Shown: positions 6,772-18,677, counted from the stretch's first letter. The stretch: DNA of 64,000 bases from an uncultured Alteromonadaceae bacterium (GCA_947501935.1 CANMXU010000013.1:54770-118769); one strand, 5' to 3'. Notes: a model not told the origin generated them from the sequence alone. Translations and numbers: made by a program.

Positions 6772-9663
6772 TTAAAACGTTAATTTTAATCCTGCGAATA
6801 TTGTACGACCAACTACGTCATAAGCTCTTGGTTCAGTATTAGTACCTATAGACGCACCGCGAACTAAGATATCAGGTTGCTCATCAAGTAAGTTGTTTGC
6901 ACCAACATATACATTTAACGAATCCATCACTTGATAACTAGCTGTCATATCTAAATACATTACAGCATCCATGGTATTTAAGTCTTCAGTGTATCCACCG
7001 TTATCAGCGTCAAGATATGCTTCAGTTTCACTACGATAGGTTAACTGAGCAAAAAGATTAAAATCGTCAGTAATATCGTACGAAGCATTTGCCGTAAGGT
7101 TCATTTCTGGGAACTGTGGACGACCTGCAAACTCTTCGACCCCGCCAACAGTTTCTTGGGTGTAATCACCTAAGAAGTTAGCATTCAAGTTTAACGATAA
7201 TTCATCTATTGGTGAATAAGCTACTTTAAGATCAAAGCCGTTTGTTGAAATTGTGTCGGCATTAATTGGTGTGGTAGTTAAAAATAAAATAGGGCCTTGA
7301 TTAACATCCCTGACCAAGTTTCCACCACATGTTGCATCAAAGCTACCTGGAGCAACTTCATGACATCGCTCAACAAAAATAGGGGCACTTACTGTAGCTA
7401 TACCATCTTCTATTTCAATATCATAATAATCAATTGAAATAGATAAGTTATCTAATGGTGTAAATACTGCACCTAACGTAAATGAGTTAGCTGTTTCTTC
7501 TTGTAACTCTGCTGAGCCGGTCTTTTTAACTTGTGTATTATTAAGTTCAGAGCCTTCTAACTCAAACACACCGCCATTTGCAGCCATACGATTAGCGATC
7601 GCGTCAATAGAAGCACAGTTTACATCGACATTGCTAGTACCTGTGTCTGTTGATCCATTACAAGCATCAGTCGTTGTTGGACCTGTCGATGTAGCACCAG
7701 ATGCGAATAAATTACTAATATTAGGCGCACGTACTGAGCTAGATACTTCGGTACGTAAAAACAACCAATCATTAACTGGCGCATCAAGACCTAAACGGTA
7801 AGTAAAGGCAGTACCAACAGTAGAGTAATCAGCAACACGACCAGCCAAACTTACGTTTAACCAGTCTGCAACAGGTATATATAGTTCCCCAAAGGCTTCT
7901 ACAACATCAAAGTCACCTTTGATTGCCTGAACTGCAGGCCCCCTAGCTAGACCCATTTGACGGAAACTGTCTGGCGTTTCGGAAGCTTCTTCTTTTCTGT
8001 ATTCAACACCAGCAGCAAAGCCCATATCTGCGAAGTCTAACTCACCAGAAAGAACACTGGTGATAACGGTTTGTTCAACTTTAGCAATTTGGCTTGCATC
8101 AATTTGAATATATTCCATTGCTTCTTCTGAAAAGCCAACAATACCGGCTTGGCCAGCTAAGCTATCTTCAGTACTAAAAGGGTTTACTGGTAAACAACCT
8201 TCAATTCTAGCAAGTTCATTAGCACACTGGTAACCACCATTTCCATCAGACTCAATAGTTACCGCTTCACGCATATGAGGCAAGAATGTTTCACCTGTCA
8301 TTACGTATGAAGAGTTAGTAACACCGTAAGTTCCACTAGTCTTCCATTCCATATCGTTATCTAAAATGTAGCTATAACTACCAGCAACACGGAAAGTATC
8401 GCGGCTATTATTAACACCCCGTTCACCAAATTCCCATAAACGTCTGTTAGTTGCTACATTTGATAGACTAGTATCACCATCATTAGCATTCATTGCTGCA
8501 ACAAGCTGTGCACCTGCACTACTCCCGACAAAGTATGGACTTGTCGCGACATCAATTGGGTTAGTACCACCGGCTCCCGTTCTAAAGAGGTTTCCATTCA
8601 CATCAATAGGCGCTTCTTCTATCGCTGTTGATGCCGTTGTTGATGCATAGTTAACCTCAAACTCAGCACTAGAGTTATCAGAAATATCAAAACTAATACC
8701 TGATGCAATAGTGAAGCGTTCATATGGTGTTACTATAGTGCGCCCTGCATGTTGGTTATCATAATCAGTGGTACCAATACGGTTATAATTACTATCAAGT
8801 AAAGGCTGATTAGTATTAAAAGGGTCACCATTACCGAAGATTTTCACATCACCGTATCCAAGATAAGCACCATCGACATGACTAGGTCCATTACGTACGG
8901 CAAGAGAGTCTCTTAAACCATCACCTGTAGTATCAAGGAATCTTAATTCATTGGCCGCAAAATCTCTGTCTCTTGACATAAGCGAGTTTTGTTTTGAAAA
9001 ACCGGCAGAAACCCAAGCATTTCCGGCATCAAAGTTTTTTCCATAAGTAAAGTCAATATTGGTTTTTTCAGCACCTTTATCGGCACTTGATCCCATAGCA
9101 TTGACTTCAAAGCCTTCAAATTCTTTTTTAGTAATAATATTAATAACACCAGCAACGGCATCCGAGCCATAAATAGCAGATTGACCACCTGTTAATACAT
9201 CAACTCGTTCTATAATTGCTGTAGGGATTGAGTTTAAATCAACACCGTAGCCATTGTTTGCCGATACTCCTGAAACATAACGACGACCATTAACTAATAC
9301 TAACGTACGTTCTTGACCTAAATTACGTAAAGCAGCGGTTGCAACACCAATATCGCCCGCGCCACCACCTACAGATACGTTTCCAGATGAACCATTCATC
9401 TGCGAGGTAACTGATGGAACATTACTTAATGCATCACCCACAGAGATAGCGCCAATACCTTCAATAGCTTCTTTGCCAATTTCAGTGATAGGTGATGACG
9501 ATGTAAAATTTGCACTACCCTTGAATATATTTGATCCCGTAACTTGGATGCGTTCAACTTCTTTTTCTTTTACGTCTTCCGCAGCCACTACAACCGGGCT
9601 CAATAATGCAGCAATGCAAATCGACAATGCCGATTTATGAAATGTTTTTTTATTAGTATTCAT
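6772..9663 (-). CDS. TonB-dependent outer-membrane receptor
   Basis: An outer-membrane receptor of about 963 residues. I start it at MNTNKKTFHKS (ATG 9663-9661): this gives a clean signal peptide ending near VVAAED and has AGGGA upstream, whereas the longer open frame to 9705 puts a charged leader before it. The plug domain starts after EVERIQVTGSN (TonB box region) and includes VLVNGRRY, a typical plug strand. The barrel ends with aromatic residues (AGLKLTF). It belongs to the large Alteromonadales/Caulobacter-type receptor group that imports oligosaccharides or siderophores. Next to a sialidase-like enzyme, so probably glycan uptake. Confidence 0.9.
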   Translation of the reverse strand: MNTNKKTFHKSALSICIAALLSPVVVAAEDVKEKEVERIQVTGSNIFKGSANFTSSSPITEIGKEAIEGIGAISVGDALSNVPSVTSQMNGSSGNVSVGGGAGDIGVATAALRNLGQERTLVLVNGRRYVSGVSANNGYGVDLNSIPTAIIERVDVLTGGQSAIYGSDAVAGVINIITKKEFEGFEVNAMGSSADKGAEKTNIDFTYGKNFDAGNAWVSAGFSKQNSLMSRDRDFAANELRFLDTTGDGLRDSLAVRNGPSHVDGAYLGYGDVKIFGNGDPFNTNQPLLDSNYNRIGTTDYDNQHAGRTIVTPYERFTIASGISFDISDNSSAEFEVNYASTTASTAIEEAPIDVNGNLFRTGAGGTNPIDVATSPYFVGSSAGAQLVAAMNANDGDTSLSNVATNRRLWEFGERGVNNSRDTFRVAGSYSYILDNDMEWKTSGTYGVTNSSYVMTGETFLPHMREAVTIESDGNGGYQCANELARIEGCLPVNPFSTEDSLAGQAGIVGFSEEAMEYIQIDASQIAKVEQTVITSVLSGELDFADMGFAAGVEYRKEEASETPDSFRQMGLARGPAVQAIKGDFDVVEAFGELYIPVADWLNVSLAGRVADYSTVGTAFTYRLGLDAPVNDWLFLRTEVSSSVRAPNISNLFASGATSTGPTTTDACNGSTDTGTSNVDVNCASIDAIANRMAANGGVFELEGSELNNTQVKKTGSAELQEETANSFTLGAVFTPLDNLSISIDYYDIEIEDGIATVSAPIFVERCHEVAPGSFDATCGGNLVRDVNQGPILFLTTTPINADTISTNGFDLKVAYSPIDELSLNLNANFLGDYTQETVGGVEEFAGRPQFPEMNLTANASYDITDDFNLFAQLTYRSETEAYLDADNGGYTEDLNTMDAVMYLDMTASYQVMDSLNVYVGANNLLDEQPDILVRGASIGTNTEPRAYDVVGRTIFAGLKLTF

Positions 9664-10241
9664 AGTTTCCCTTATATATACGTTTTTATTTTTAAGTATT
9701 GACATCCATACATTGATATCACGCAGTTAACCTATCATACCATCACACTGTTGACAATGCGTTTGTTTGATAAATTTAAAAATAAAAACTCCTTATTCAT
9801 AATTAGTTACAGTAAAGGCTAATATCAGAAAGTTTAGTTGAACAGTGTTTGGCAAATTGAAAATGTATCAAGATTGGTTCTGAGGAATAACTATTACATC
9901 TTTTCTATAGCACTCTCAACTCACGCGTAAATTACCATATAAAAACACAGAAACCCCACTAATTAAAAAGAGACGTTCACTAACATTTGAGCAAGCACAT
10001 TTCATGGCACCTTTTTGGTTGATATCCACTTTGCAGAATCAAGTACTATAAAGCAACAGGTATACACTCATCAATACACATCCTGAGTTTCGGCGGGTTT
10101 AGTCTATTATTTTTTTCTCAAACGCCACGCTTGAAACTATGAAAGAGTCGTACTCTCTACAAATTTATTGACGATTTAAATACAAAAGCATACAATATTT
10201 TTATATTTAGTAAAACACGTAACCGATTGGTGAACTTACAA
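9664..10241. other. 578-bp intergenic region
   Basis: Divergent region between the TonB receptor gene and the decayed fucosidase gene. It must contain the receptor promoter. I see no coding sequence and no convincing operator; a weak one-base-short match to the LacI-like motif (AGTTAACCTATCA) lies near 9725. Confidence 0.4.
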
Positions 10242-11032
10242 ATGAAACAATTACTTTCTCTCGGGTTAGCATCATTACTCACTATAAGTGGTGCTGCAGC
10301 AGCAACTCTCAAGAATATCAAGCAAACTGGGAGTCTATCGATAGCCCTGCCCCTCCCAATGGTGGCGTGACGCACGTTTTGGTATTTTTATCCATTGAGG
10401 GTTATATTCGGTTCCATCCTACTAACCTCATGGCCAATACGCAGAATGGTACTGGCATCATAAAGATGGTTATAAGAACATTCGTTTTGATGGTATACCG
10501 ATGAAAGAAGGCTCATCATGGCAGAAAAAGCTAGTTGAAGTACAAAACTTTCAAGACACAATATATGATAAAGAATCTAAATATGAAGATTTTTCCGATC
10601 AATTTACCGCTGCATTGGGCAGATATCTTTGATCGCTAAGGTGCTAAGTATGCTGTATAACCGCAAAACATCATGAAGGTTATACATTAGGGCCAAAAGG
10701 TGACGACCGTATTCCGCCAATCATGGAAACACACTTACTTGAGATGGGTCAGTAATTAAAAGTGAATGGTGAAGCCATGTATGGTACTCGTGACTGGATC
10801 AAAGATGCTCAGTGGAGCGATGGTTTACGCGCTAAGTACACTAAAAAAGGTAACAACGTCTACGCGACTTTATAGGTTGCCTGAGTCTGGAACACTATTA
10901 ATTAAAGATAACCAGCTGAGCAATAAAAGTAAAGTAACGATGTTAGGTGTTGAGGTCACTATGCCAAACTTGCGTCCACCAGAAATACCAAGCCTTTATT
11001 CACAAACATTGACATTTTCAGCGGCTAAATAA
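10242..11032 (+). pseudogene. Decayed GH29 alpha-L-fucosidase
   Basis: The start ATG at 10242 opens a normal signal peptide (MKQLLSLGLASLLTISGAAA), then the sequence follows the intact fucosidase at 22302-23846 in changing frames: YQANWESIDS, QWWRDARFGIFIH, GQYAEWYWHHKDG, later RIPPIMETHLLEMGQ and VNGEAMYGTRDWIKDAQWSD, ending in LRPPEIPSLYSQTL. At least three in-frame stops and several frameshifts are present. The whole catalytic centre, from the KHHDG region through the nucleophile TDGDW, is deleted. It cannot make an active enzyme. It is a second, ancient copy of the fucosidase on the opposite strand. Confidence 0.85.
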
Positions 11033-11051
11033 TAACGCTCAACGAAGTTAT

Positions 11052-11111
11052 GTTTCTCCTGAGAGTGAAGATTTTACCTAGTCTTCACACCCCCCTTAAC
11101 TCAGGAGAAAC
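11052..11111. repeat. Compound hairpin between two pseudogenes
   Basis: A 12-bp perfect outer stem, GTTTCTCCTGAG (11052-11063) with CTCAGGAGAAAC (11100-11111), encloses a 7-bp inner stem, GTGAAGA (11065-11071) with TCTTCAC (11082-11088). There is a C-run on the 3' side and no T-tract. It may be the terminator of the former fucosidase gene, or an RNA structure between two former operon genes. Confidence 0.55.
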
Positions 11112-11161
11112 CTCTATCACTCACAAAAAAACCATTCATTTATTTAAACTGTTAATAAACT

Positions 11162-11680
11162 ATGATCAACAATATGCGCATGTTCTTGATTCAATTTATC
11201 TTAATTGCGATTAGCGTGCTAAGTTTCACCGGTAATGCAGCTTTAGCAGAAGAAAGCAAACCCAATATTATCATTTTTCTTGCTGATGATATGGGTTATG
11301 GCGAAATTCAGCACCTTAATCCTAAGCATGGAAAAATTCCAACGTCAAACCTTGATGCATTAGCCAAAAGTGGGATCACTTTTACTGATGCCCATTCAGC
11401 CTCTTCTGTTTGTACACCAACACGGTATGCGCTATTAACAGGCCGATATGCTTGGCGTACTAAATTACAAAAAGGTGTATTAACCGGTGGTGAATCACTT
11501 ATTTCATCTGATAGGCTAACCTTAGCAAAAATGTTAAAGTCTCAAGGCTACCACACAAATATGATAAAAGTGAGCATGCTGCTATAGGAAGTAAAGTCAC
11601 TGAAGGGCCAATTGACAAAGGTGGCTTTGATGAATTTTTTGGCTTCCATCATGCTAGGCAAATGAATTTACTTATTTAAA
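11162..11680 (+). pseudogene. Sulfatase (S1 family), N-terminal remnant cut by an IS element
   Basis: The ATG at 11162 opens a 141-codon frame with a signal peptide (to about ALAEE), the metal-binding motif FLADDMGYG, and the formylglycine motif SSVCTPTR with a good downstream LLTGR. The frame is lost after KSQGYHTNMI, where a short deletion and frameshift remove the GKWHLG region. A second frame gives KGGFDEFFGFHHA before the IS3-type element at 11683. The C-terminal two thirds are missing. Formylglycine sulfatases hydrolyse sulfate esters on glycans; this copy is dead. Followed the decayed fucosidase in what was once a plus-strand operon. Confidence 0.85.
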
Positions 11681-11748
11681 ACTGTAGTGGTAGAGTGATT
11701 TTGGCCACCTAATTAGAGGATGTTATGATTGATTCATAGCAGAATTAG

Positions 11749-12947
<1,199 letters not shown>

Positions 12948-13033
12948 CCACTACACCTTGATCTTAGGCTGAAAATTTGAAGTGGCCCTTGCCTTTAATT
13001 TCTATTTCTATTTCTATAAAAATATCGCATTAT

Positions 13034-14653
13034 CTATGGTGTATATTCAAACCATTTAAAGGTAGCCTGATTACTGCTTTTCTTGCCATTAGCACTCGCA
13101 TACATGGCAATATAATCACCTGTAGTGTGTCTAAACCCCAATACATCGGATGAAGCATCAGTAACAATACTTTGCCATGTTTGATTGTCAGAAGAGTAAT
13201 TAAACGAAAAGCGTTCATTATCAGACTTGATATTTAAATAATGACTCTTAGCAGGATCTATTTTTATCGAAGCAAGTAACTTGTCACTATTTTTATGAGC
13301 AATAACTTGTAATTGCTGACCTTTAACAACAAATCTATAATTTTCAAAATGACTAGAAATAATAACTAAACCAGCTTCTTCCATATGATTTTGTGCACTG
13401 AACTCAAGTTTTACCAGAGCAGTGAAATTAGATGTAGTGATCCTACGCCCTACAAACGCTGGGGTCGATTGTTCCGTAATTTTAGTCGGTAGCAAATTAA
13501 GCTTTAACCCTTTATCAAAGGAATGAAACGGCTGTAATGGTGTTCTTAAAAAATTCCAGTGTAAGGCGAGTTTTCTCTGATCAAATTTGTCGCGCACCCG
13601 CTCTGGTTTTATTTTATGTACAGGTAAATTTGGTGCTGAGAAGTGCTCAGGTACAACACCATTCATAGGACTCATTACTGGCCATTGATTCTTTTCCCAA
13701 ACCATTGGCGTTAAAAATGTTTCTCTACCCATAATACTGTGGGTACCATCATCAGTTAAGCGAATACCTAACACTACTGACCACCATTCACCATTTTGAG
13801 TTTGAATAAAATCCGCATGACCGACATTTTGAATAGGGTAATTTTTACCTAAATTTCGATGTGTCAACAGTGGGTTTGCATCGTTTTGAATATATGGTCC
13901 GAATATTTCACGACTACGACTAATGGTTACTGCATGGTTGTAGCCTGTGCCTCCCTCAGAAATGAGCAGATAATAATATCCATCTTTTTGATATATATGC
14001 GGCCCCTCGGCATATTTTGATTGTGCAGCAAAACCACGTGTTAATATGTGCTGTGAACCGACTAATTTTTTTGATTTTAGATCTACTTCTTGAATATATA
14101 TTTCACGAATTTTACTGCGTGTTTTACTAAGCGAAAGCGGCGGACGATTTAATAATAAATAGCTTTTACCATTGTCATCAAAAAATAATGACGGGTCGAT
14201 CCCTGCTTCGACCTGATCTGTTAGAACGATAGGTAAAGACCATTGACCATTAATGTCTTCAGTAGTAAAAAGTACATTTTTAATCTCTTTAGCACCTAAA
14301 CCCGGCTCACGCTTAACCAATGAAGCGGTTACATAAAAGATGCCGTTGTTATAGCGTATAGTGGGCGCCCATACACCACCATAAGATTCATAATCATTTA
14401 AGTTTAATTGCTCTTTAGTTGTTGCAACATAATTAATAATGTTCCAATTCACTAAATCTTTACTGTGATAAATAGGTATCGAAGGAGAGTATTCCCAAGA
14501 TGATGTTACCAAATAATAATCATCTCCAACCCTTGTAATGGACGGATCGGGGTTAAAACCAGGAATAATTGGGTTGCTAAACATTATTTGCGATAGCGCA
14601 TTCGGCGCCAAGCAAATAAAAACAAATAATATCAATAATTTTTTCATTTTCAT
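13034..14653 (-). CDS. GH43-family beta-xylosidase / alpha-L-arabinofuranosidase-type enzyme
   Basis: A 539-residue secreted protein (signal peptide about 1-21) with a five-bladed GH43 propeller (about 25-340) and a C-terminal concanavalin-like domain (about 350-535) typical of GH43 xylosidases. The inverting catalytic triad is visible: base D36 in GFNPDPS, pKa-modulating D153 in GIDPSLFF, acid E216 in YAEGPHIY. VWAPTIRYNNG is the conserved second blade. Expected to remove terminal xylose or arabinose side groups from the imported or surface-bound glycan. The IS3 element and decayed genes lie just beyond its 3' end. Two starts (MKMKK or MKK) are possible. Confidence 0.85.
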   Translation of the reverse strand: MKMKKLLILFVFICLAPNALSQIMFSNPIIPGFNPDPSITRVGDDYYLVTSSWEYSPSIPIYHSKDLVNWNIINYVATTKEQLNLNDYESYGGVWAPTIRYNNGIFYVTASLVKREPGLGAKEIKNVLFTTEDINGQWSLPIVLTDQVEAGIDPSLFFDDNGKSYLLLNRPPLSLSKTRSKIREIYIQEVDLKSKKLVGSQHILTRGFAAQSKYAEGPHIYQKDGYYYLLISEGGTGYNHAVTISRSREIFGPYIQNDANPLLTHRNLGKNYPIQNVGHADFIQTQNGEWWSVVLGIRLTDDGTHSIMGRETFLTPMVWEKNQWPVMSPMNGVVPEHFSAPNLPVHKIKPERVRDKFDQRKLALHWNFLRTPLQPFHSFDKGLKLNLLPTKITEQSTPAFVGRRITTSNFTALVKLEFSAQNHMEEAGLVIISSHFENYRFVVKGQQLQVIAHKNSDKLLASIKIDPAKSHYLNIKSDNERFSFNYSSDNQTWQSIVTDASSDVLGFRHTTGDYIAMYASANGKKSSNQATFKWFEYTP

Positions 14654-14779
14654 GCCTTAGATAAATTAGCTTCATTGCTAATTTAGTGTTAATTCTAATA
14701 GGGTTGTTAATAGCTGCCTGCTGGTCTGCGGGTTGATGCTATTTCAGCCGCGTGACTTTTGCCCAAGGATTTTAATTTA

Positions 14780-15187
14780 TTAACCAGATTGTATAACGTA
14801 ATATTTTCCTCTTAACCCAACTTTTCCAGACTTTACCAAATATCGATACTGATGAGGAAAGTAAAACTTCCAAGCTCCATAGCACAATACTTCTAACGAT
14901 TGCTCCTTATAAAAGAAATAATGATGTGGTGGTTGTGATATTACCTTTTTACCTGTTAAAAATGGCATGATATTACGCCCATCTAATTTGACGTTTTCAC
15001 CAGAAGTACCCAATAATTTAGCCAAGGTTTTGTAGATATCTATCGTCATCATAGGCTCATTGACTATAGTTGATTTAGTAATCTTTTTAGGCCAGTTCAT
15101 AATAACAATAAATTTGTGAAAACATTGATTGGTAGGTAGAGATCCTGCGCTATGCATCAGATATTGAAAAATTATTCTCTTTTTCAC
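14780..15187 (-). pseudogene. Sulfatase C-terminal remnant
   Basis: An open frame of 135 codons that matches only the last third of an arylsulfatase: NWPKKITKSTIVNEPMMTID, then IYKTLAKLLG, LDGRNIMPFLTGK, and the C-terminal YGAWKFYFPHQYR strand. The formylglycine motif and most of the alpha/beta core are missing; upstream SAGSLPTN looks like the loop before FIVNWP with the intervening segment deleted. The ATG used by the open frame is fortuitous. It lies between GH43 and the GH141-like gene on the same strand, so this was probably once a co-transcribed sulfatase. Confidence 0.75.
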
Positions 15188-15239
15188 ATTGCCTCTATTT
15201 TTTGCTGGCTTTGTTGTTTATAGCTAAGCGTTATAAATA

Positions 15240-15261
15240 AGTCGCCCTAATCAGGGCGACT
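15240..15261 (-). terminator. Hairpin terminator after GH141-like gene
   Basis: Perfect 9-bp stem AGTCGCCCT/AGGGCGACT with a 4-nt loop, directly downstream of the minus-strand gene ending at 15270. The trailing T-tract is weak (TTATTTATAA). Confidence 0.65.
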
Positions 15262-15269
15262 CCATTGAT

Positions 15270-18200
15270 TTACCGGTTATGATACATATTATAAATTTCT
15301 CTAGGATTTAATGCCCTACTGAATATTCTCACAGCATCAATCTTTCCTATATAGCCTCGGTCATCTGATGATGTCCATGCTTCATCGCCTATGACAACGT
15401 CATAACTATCAGCCGTATTTACTTCTCCATTAAGCGTAACTGAGATAGGATCAGGCACACCATCAACAAAAAATCTCGCATCTTCAATATCAGGTGTACC
15501 ATCATTTGCCCAAGTTAAGCTTACCTGATGCCAATTTCCATCAGTAATAACCTTAGTTCCTTTAATGTAAGCGCCATTTGTGCCTAACGATAAAACACCA
15601 TCAGCACTATTACCGATGGCATCGATAGCAAAAGAGAATTTTTTTCCTGGATTATTACTCCCCCAACTAACGATAACAGCATTGTTATCCGTTGTTTTAA
15701 TCCAAGCCGTAACACTTCTAGGTTTAGTGCCAGTAACACCGTGATAGTTGATAGCCTGAGCTGCTGCATTATTGGTTGTAAGAGATAATGATGCAGAGGC
15801 TTCTTTGAAAGAATTGGTACTGTATGCAGCTCCACCGACCAACGTTAGTGAATTAGCGTAGTCAGAGCGATCTGAGCCATTTTGATCAAATATCCAACTA
15901 GCTTCAACAGAGCGCTCATCAAATAGGTAAGAGATTTCTTGTTGGCCTAATGCACGACGGTAAAGTTTAATGTTATCTACCTTAGCGTTACTAAAGTGGT
16001 CTGTTGCTAATGAAGAAGCACCAATTTGAACGTCTTGATCAGCACCTGTACCTACGATTCCTTCCACTGATGTTGTTAATTGTCGAACACCATCAACATA
16101 CAAAATTGCATTAGTAATGTCTGCGCCAAGTTTACTATCGAAGCTAACAGCCACATGATGCCATTGTCCATTTAACGAGTCATTGCTGATTAAATGAGCA
16201 TTACCTATATCTAGCTGTAACTTACTATCTTTGAGGCCAAATACCCACTTCCCCCCTGGTGTATCATTACCCCATGAAATAATGGTGCCATCAGCTTCTG
16301 ATGTTTTTATCCAAGCGCTGATCGTGCGTGGTGTTTGTCCTTCAATACCTTTAAAGCCAATAGCAATAGACTTGTCTTCAGTATTATTCAAATATAAATT
16401 ACGGTAGCCCGAAATACTATACGCTGTTCGAGTAGTGTTATTTGCCGATAAATGATGTGCCATTGGACTTAAGTCTTCATAAGTGACTTTATCATTTTGA
16501 GCGCCATTAAAATTCCAATTAGCGACAAGCCCTGAGTCAGTTGATGTAGGATTCCCCGTACCTAAAACACCTGATTTTATAAATGTTTTAATAATTTTAT
16601 TGGTTGGTTCGATGCCTGCGTTTAACATGACTGACTCAGCACTAGCAAGATGCTCTGTACTCAAATTGGGAACCGTTACTGTGCCAGATTCAGTGCCGTC
16701 TGTAGAACTAACATATAAATCATTATCAATATCAAAGTTTAGGTCAATTATATTGTTTTCTGCTAACCCTAAACGTTCACCTTGCAAGTGGGTGATTTTC
16801 TGAATTGCAGGGGTATTTTTAATAACATTATTGAGCACAGTAACTCGGTTGCTTCGGTCGTCAAGATAAAAGATACGTTTTTCATTATGCCCAAAACCTT
16901 CGTCATGCCACTGGGTATTGGTGATATCGTGAACAAAATTTTCTTCGATACGCGTATGAGTTACACCTTCATCTGTTGCAGATTTCGTATGAATAACGGC
17001 AGTGTCTTGAGAAAAGCGCATTAGTTGTGAAAAATCATTAAAACGTACACTATTATTTGCTAATGCTGGCATTTTTCCGGTGGTAAGAGCGCCCCAACCT
17101 ATATTGATACCGTAATGATCTGAGCCAGAAATTTCATTATTTTCTACATACATTCGTTTTGTAAAAAGACCAAAAATACTCATGCCCATTTGCTCGGCAA
17201 AACCTGGTTCAATCATATAGTTTTGCTGTAGAGCAATATCTTCTAGTTGATAGGCATTTGATGGATTACGGCTGGCATTCCCATAGGCAACGAAATGGCT
17301 AACACCATTATTTTGAAATATATTTTCTTTTATACCTAAGCGTTTTACGCCTTTGAGTAGAACCATACCGTTAGCACCAAAATTTTGTATTCGGTTACGT
17401 TCAAATATTATGTTTTCAGATTGCTCGATCTCGATGCCACCATCATGTACGGGCTGTTCTCCTACGCCATCCCACCCAGGGTGACCAATATCATTGTAAA
17501 GACCTGCCATGCGTTGACTTAATCCATACGTATCAGGATAAAGGTAGTTTGCATGCTCCAAAGTCAAACCATAAAACGTTATATTACTGGCACCATTGAG
17601 CGTGATTAGTTTATCTAACACCGGCATAATAACAGTAGCATTTAGTGTATTATTGCTTACTTCACTTGCGTCAGGCAGGTAATAAAGGCGTCGAGTGTCA
17701 TAATCAAAAAACCATTCTCGCTGGTCATCCATAAATGATAATGCATTCTCAAGACGGTAAGCACTCGATATTTGAGCTGCTTCTAAAAACGTTTGACCAC
17801 CACAACAGGCAATACCTGAAGCAAAATTTACTTGCCGACTATCATCTGGGACCCCCACGGATATTTTTGTAGTGTCACTATCATGGGCTCCCGCATAAGA
17901 GAGCTGCGTTCTATGTTGGCGCCAATTAGCCAGTTGAACGTACTCGACTCTAGCGACATCATTAGCACTCATTGCTAGCAGTTGCGATATTTCGTTATCT
18001 TCACCGGTAATACCATCATTGTCTTTAGCTAAATGAAAGGCTGGAATTCTTGACAGTATGTCATAATTCTCTGGTTTTTTGGCTGTTCCTGCAGGTGCTT
18101 CAACAAATGAATCCCACTGCCCCTTTGTTGCATTTCTCCAGTCATGTGTTGGCGTACGAGCGCGAATCGCAGGCTCACCATCGACATAAAGCTGCCTGAA

Positions 18201-18677
18201 TTTGTAACTGCCCGGTATGTCAGTGTAAAAACCTGAAACTGTCAAATTATTAGCCGTATTGTCTATATCTATCGCGGGATCATAAGTCCAGCCAGTAATG
18301 ACTTTACCACCGGAAATACTAGGGCTTTCACCTGGATAGTTTCGATAGGTGATGGTATATCCGTTACTACCACTATCGCTACTATCGAAATTTAGCGTTG
18401 CATCTAATTCATGACGACCATCTCGAAGATAAACAATAATATCATCGCTCATCGTAGTGTTAATTAACTTAATTTTATTTTTGGCTGCCGTGATCGTTTT
18501 AAATGGTAAAGCCTCTGTTCCTACGTTGGCATCGTTACCACATAGCACATCAACATAGTACTCTGTCGCTGAAAATGAGAAGGAACTATAGAGTAAAGTT
18601 AATAACATTAAGGCTTTTGCTATAATATTATTTTTTAGAGATTTAAATTTTGTAGCTCTTTTTATTGTAGTTATCAT
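15270..18677 (-). CDS. GH141-like right-handed beta-helix glycosidase with two LamG domains
   Basis: A 1135-residue secreted protein. After a signal peptide (about 1-37, to FSFSATEYY) comes a parallel beta-helix enzyme domain (about 38-700) with the entry motif YYVDVLCGND, VYLRDGRHEL, and SISGGKVITGW; the repeated N-x-I/F turns (FERNRIQNFGANG, IKENIFQNNG) are beta-helix coils. Two LamG/concanavalin domains follow (about 715-910 and 915-1135; ISAWIKTSEADGTIISWG and VTAWIKTTDNNAVIVSWG). The layout matches GH141, which includes alpha-L-fucosidases and xylanases. A paralogue of exactly the same length lies at 34525-37932. Probably an exo-fucosidase for the sulfated glycan; family assignment is by memory of motifs. 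Confidence 0.7.
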   Translation of the reverse strand: MITTIKRATKFKSLKNNIIAKALMLLTLLYSSFSFSATEYYVDVLCGNDANVGTEALPFKTITAAKNKIKLINTTMSDDIIVYLRDGRHELDATLNFDSSDSGSNGYTITYRNYPGESPSISGGKVITGWTYDPAIDIDNTANNLTVSGFYTDIPGSYKFRQLYVDGEPAIRARTPTHDWRNATKGQWDSFVEAPAGTAKKPENYDILSRIPAFHLAKDNDGITGEDNEISQLLAMSANDVARVEYVQLANWRQHRTQLSYAGAHDSDTTKISVGVPDDSRQVNFASGIACCGGQTFLEAAQISSAYRLENALSFMDDQREWFFDYDTRRLYYLPDASEVSNNTLNATVIMPVLDKLITLNGASNITFYGLTLEHANYLYPDTYGLSQRMAGLYNDIGHPGWDGVGEQPVHDGGIEIEQSENIIFERNRIQNFGANGMVLLKGVKRLGIKENIFQNNGVSHFVAYGNASRNPSNAYQLEDIALQQNYMIEPGFAEQMGMSIFGLFTKRMYVENNEISGSDHYGINIGWGALTTGKMPALANNSVRFNDFSQLMRFSQDTAVIHTKSATDEGVTHTRIEENFVHDITNTQWHDEGFGHNEKRIFYLDDRSNRVTVLNNVIKNTPAIQKITHLQGERLGLAENNIIDLNFDIDNDLYVSSTDGTESGTVTVPNLSTEHLASAESVMLNAGIEPTNKIIKTFIKSGVLGTGNPTSTDSGLVANWNFNGAQNDKVTYEDLSPMAHHLSANNTTRTAYSISGYRNLYLNNTEDKSIAIGFKGIEGQTPRTISAWIKTSEADGTIISWGNDTPGGKWVFGLKDSKLQLDIGNAHLISNDSLNGQWHHVAVSFDSKLGADITNAILYVDGVRQLTTSVEGIVGTGADQDVQIGASSLATDHFSNAKVDNIKLYRRALGQQEISYLFDERSVEASWIFDQNGSDRSDYANSLTLVGGAAYSTNSFKEASASLSLTTNNAAAQAINYHGVTGTKPRSVTAWIKTTDNNAVIVSWGSNNPGKKFSFAIDAIGNSADGVLSLGTNGAYIKGTKVITDGNWHQVSLTWANDGTPDIEDARFFVDGVPDPISVTLNGEVNTADSYDVVIGDEAWTSSDDRGYIGKIDAVRIFSRALNPREIYNMYHNR

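Noticed and set aside
10157..10375. Open frame of 72 codons on the minus strand
   Set aside because: Antisense to the decayed fucosidase start; no recognisable protein.
16600..17024. Two plus-strand open frames inside the GH141-like gene
   Set aside because: Shadows of a long coding sequence; no ribosome-binding site and no homology seen.
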